From contig JAAVLL010000001.1 in NCBI GenBank assembly GCA_012103035.1, positions 1,276,501 to 1,340,500 on the forward strand: a stretch of DNA of 64,000 nucleotides, read 5' to 3'. Made by a program: the position numbers and the translations under genes. Below, piece after piece: positions 61,843-64,000 of this stretch (the stretch's first letter is position 1; each line of letters begins with the position of its first letter). The stretch comes from Brucella oryzae (GTDB taxonomy: Bacteria; Pseudomonadota; Alphaproteobacteria; Rhizobiales; Rhizobiaceae). The notes under the pieces were generated by a model, which did not search any database, was not told where the DNA came from, and saw nothing but the letters and a program-made list of their open reading frames with translations.

Positions 61843-62874
61843 CTATTCCGCAGCAGCAGCGACGCGCTCCTCATGCCCTTTGTGATCAGCAAGTTTTCGG
61901 GCAATCACGGCGCAAGCCATAAGCTGAATCTGATGAAAAGCATCAAGGGCAGAACGATGCTGCCGACATTTGCACCAGCGAAAATCGCGCTTGCCATCGG
62001 TGCACCGCTGGCGAGGCTCTTTTCGACCCGCAGAACATAATCGTTATGCGGTCCGGACGGTTGAAACCGAGCCATTTACTGCCGTACCAGGTGGCGAGCA
62101 GTATGGCGACCAGCAGGATAATATTGACGCCGACCATCATGCCGAGATCATCCCACGAAACGGTACGCCATAGGCCTTCGACCACGGCTTCGCTGAAGGC
62201 CAGATAAACCACCATCAGGATCGAGCCGCGATCAACAAAGCCGAGTGCCTTGCTATGGCGGCGCATGAAATTGCCGATCCATGGCTGGAGAATCTGTCCA
62301 AGAACGAATGGTGCGAGCAGTTGCAACAGGATGGATTCCAGTGCGTCGATCGATATTCCGCCGCCGCCTTTGACAGCGAACAACAGGCCTACCAGAAGCG
62401 GTGTGAGAAACATGCCAAAATGTTCGATGCTGACGCCGATACGATTGCGGCTGAGACATTGCCGCCTGCAATTGATGTGAAGGCGATGGACGACTGGACA
62501 GTCGAAGGCAAAACGCAAAGAAAGAGAATGCCTGTGTAGAAAGCTGATTGCGACAATCCCGGAATGGACCAGCCTGCGGCCAGGCCGAGGATCGGAAACA
62601 GGATGAACGTCGAGGAAAGGACTACCAGATGGAGTCTCCAATGCGTTATGCCTGCAACCACAGCCTCACGCGACAGCCGGGCCCCATGCAGGAAGAACAA
62701 AAGCCCGACCGCGAATTTCGTCGCCAGTGCGAACCAATCTGCAAATTCACCGTGCACGGGAAGCACCGACGCAATCAAAATGGTCACGATCAGCATGCTT
62801 GTGAATTTGTCAGGCAGGAAACGCATCATATCGTCCAATCTTGCAGGCATCGCGGAACGCGACGCCCGCTTCAT
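61843..62874 (-). CDS. Bile acid:sodium symporter-family transporter (three indels)
   Basis: This membrane transporter of about 345 residues is related to the BASS/YfeH group, with some ten transmembrane segments. These include LLFFLHGARLSREAVVAGI, FYTGILFLCVLPSTVQSSIA and SIAGGNVSAAIVSASASN, a characteristic polar crossing region of the family. Breaks are near 62414 (SNIFGMFLTPLLVG), near 62018 (SKKSLASGAPMASAIF) and near 61938. The stop is at 61843-61845 after a tail RVAAAAE. The start at 62874 is one of several ATGs; 62850 or 62829 are alternatives. Substrate unknown (organic anions in relatives). It is downstream of galE with a 28-bp gap. Confidence 0.83.
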
Positions 62875-62902
62875 TCATAAAGCTATTTCGGCCCGATTTG
62901 GT

Positions 62903-63908
62903 TCACTCGTAGCCGTTCGGATTCTGGATTGCCAATGCCACATATCCTGGCACATTTCGCGCAGGTTCTTCTCTGCCGACCAGCCCAGGAAATCCCGTGC
63001 GAAACTCGGGTCAGCGTAGCATTCCGCAACGTCGCCCGGACGGCGTGGTGCAATCTCGTATTTGATCTCGCGGTTCGAGACATGTTCGAATGCTTTGACC
63101 ACATCCAGAACACTATAGCCCTGCCCTGTACCCAAATTCACTGAGAAACACTGCGGCTCGTCGAGCTTCTTGAGTGCCTTCAGATGGCCTGCAGCCAAGT
63201 CTACCACATGGATATAGTCGCGAACTCCAGTGCCGTCGGGCGTCGGATAGTCATTACCCCAGACATTCAGCTTTTCGCGACGACCGGTGGCGACCTGCGC
63301 GATGATCGGCATCAGATTGTTCGGAATGCCCTTTGGATCTTCGCCGATCAGGCCGCTCTCATGCGCGCCGACCGGGTTGAAGTAACGCAGGATGGCAATC
63401 TTCCAGCTATTGTCGCCATTGTAGATATCACGAAGCATATCCTCGATGATCAACTTGGTACGGCCATAGGGGTTCGTTGCCGATAGCGGCTGATCCTCGG
63501 TGATCGGCAGTTTTGCGGATCGCCGTAAACTGTGGCCGATGAGCTGAAAACCAAAGTCTTCACGCCCGTAGCTTCCATCGCCTGCAGCAGACGGAGCGTA
63601 CCCACCACATTGCAATCATAATAGAGCATCGGCTTTTCGCTCGATTCTCCAACTGCTTTCAGACCTGCAAAATGAATGACGGCGGTGCATTTGTGATGCC
63701 TGATCACCTGTTCCAGAAAGGCACGATCTCGAATATCACCTGCTTCACGGCGCGGCGTGCGCCCTGTAATCTGTTCGATGCGATGCAGGGCTTCCGGGTG
63801 GCTGTTGTCAAAATTGTCGACCACAACGACGTCGTGGCCTGCTTCCAAGAGCTGAACGCAAGTATGTGAGCCGATATAGCCAGCGCCGCCAGTCACAAGA
63901 ATTGTCAT
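62903..63908 (-). CDS. galE: UDP-glucose 4-epimerase (two indels)
   Basis: This enzyme interconverts UDP-glucose and UDP-galactose, feeding surface polysaccharide and LPS synthesis. It has the NAD loop [16 protein letters not shown] at the N-terminus and the SDR catalytic pair in SSSATVYG and [26 protein letters not shown] and [19 protein letters not shown] are the GalE signatures. Breaks are near 63515 ([14 protein letters not shown]) and near 62922; the second repair gives a family-typical end QNPNGYE with a stop at 62903-62905. Length is about 334 residues. The ATG at 63908 is well supported. The last 92 bases of the window hold no identifiable gene. Confidence 0.93.
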
Positions 63909-64000
63909 CGTTTATGTATCCGCTTGTTGAACATACCGCCCCGATATGCGATCCCCGGCTGACTATGCAAAATCAGTAACAGACTTCAAGCCATCCGGCG

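Overview
The window reads as alphaproteobacterial chromosome of the Brucella/Ochrobactrum group (Brucellaceae). The signs are the moderately high G+C, the gene families present (NrdJ, CckA, a growth-pole-ring-like giant coiled-coil protein, a one-cysteine DksA, an MlaE permease with an N-terminal STAS-like extension, the folP-folB-folK cluster) and the closeness of the translations to what I know of Brucella proteins. I cannot assign a species from the sequence alone. Nothing looks like a prophage, integrative element, IS element or CRISPR array. This is core chromosome.

One property dominates. About four fifths of the genes are broken by one- or two-base indels, around 100 by my hand count. 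Most sit in runs of 3-7 identical bases that are one base short, and a few have one base too many. Restoring the base gives back full-length canonical proteins, including essential ones (gltX, nadE, folP, cckA). I therefore read these as consensus errors typical of unpolished long-read data, not pseudogenes, and annotate each gene over its full repaired span as a CDS. Genes with no visible break include the SDR, dksA, the NUDIX hydrolase, wrbA, the DEAD-box helicase, the GNAT protein, the CoA-transferase and the TPR methyltransferase.

Layout. 1-6.4 kb: end of dgkA, nadE, gltX, then maeB on the opposite strand. 6.6-9.9 kb: an atypical SDR and two divergent citrate-synthase-like genes, one with an N-terminal DNA-binding-like segment, around a palindromic intergenic region. 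10-12.9 kb: a coupled metallophosphoesterase/glycosyltransferase pair facing a dipeptide-epimerase-like gene. 12.9-16.7 kb: a complete Mla-type lipid transporter operon (permease, ATPase, MCE protein, lipoprotein) ending in a cluster of hairpins. 17-21.8 kb: the ~1,617-residue growth-pole-ring-like protein, with 62-residue internal repeats. 22.4-26.5 kb: ferredoxin, an internally shortened FNR-like flavoprotein, a DUF922-like protein, the folate operon and a secreted protein. 26.7-32 kb: ycjX-ycjF, sixA, dksA and a FliO-like protein divergent from cckA. 32.4-40.9 kb: cckA, two flavoproteins, a serine hydrolase, an MscS channel and a PRC-barrel protein. 41-50.8 kb: nrdJ, NUDIX, gpt, uspA, a molybdopterin-binding-domain protein, wrbA, a second MscS and tRNA-Leu(UAA). 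51-64 kb: ilvA, an RNA helicase, the cysK-alaX-sseA-GNAT run, a GGDEF protein, a 53-residue membrane protein, an acetyl-CoA hydrolase/transferase, a TPR methyltransferase, a BASS transporter and galE.

Functionally the region is housekeeping: NAD, folate, cysteine, isoleucine, purine salvage and deoxynucleotide synthesis, malate/acetyl-CoA metabolism, envelope lipid and sugar handling, and polar growth/cell-cycle control. The points most worth a second look are the growth-pole-ring-like gene, the citrate synthase pair with its palindrome, the FNR-like gene lacking its pyridine-nucleotide domain, and several palindromic intergenic elements.
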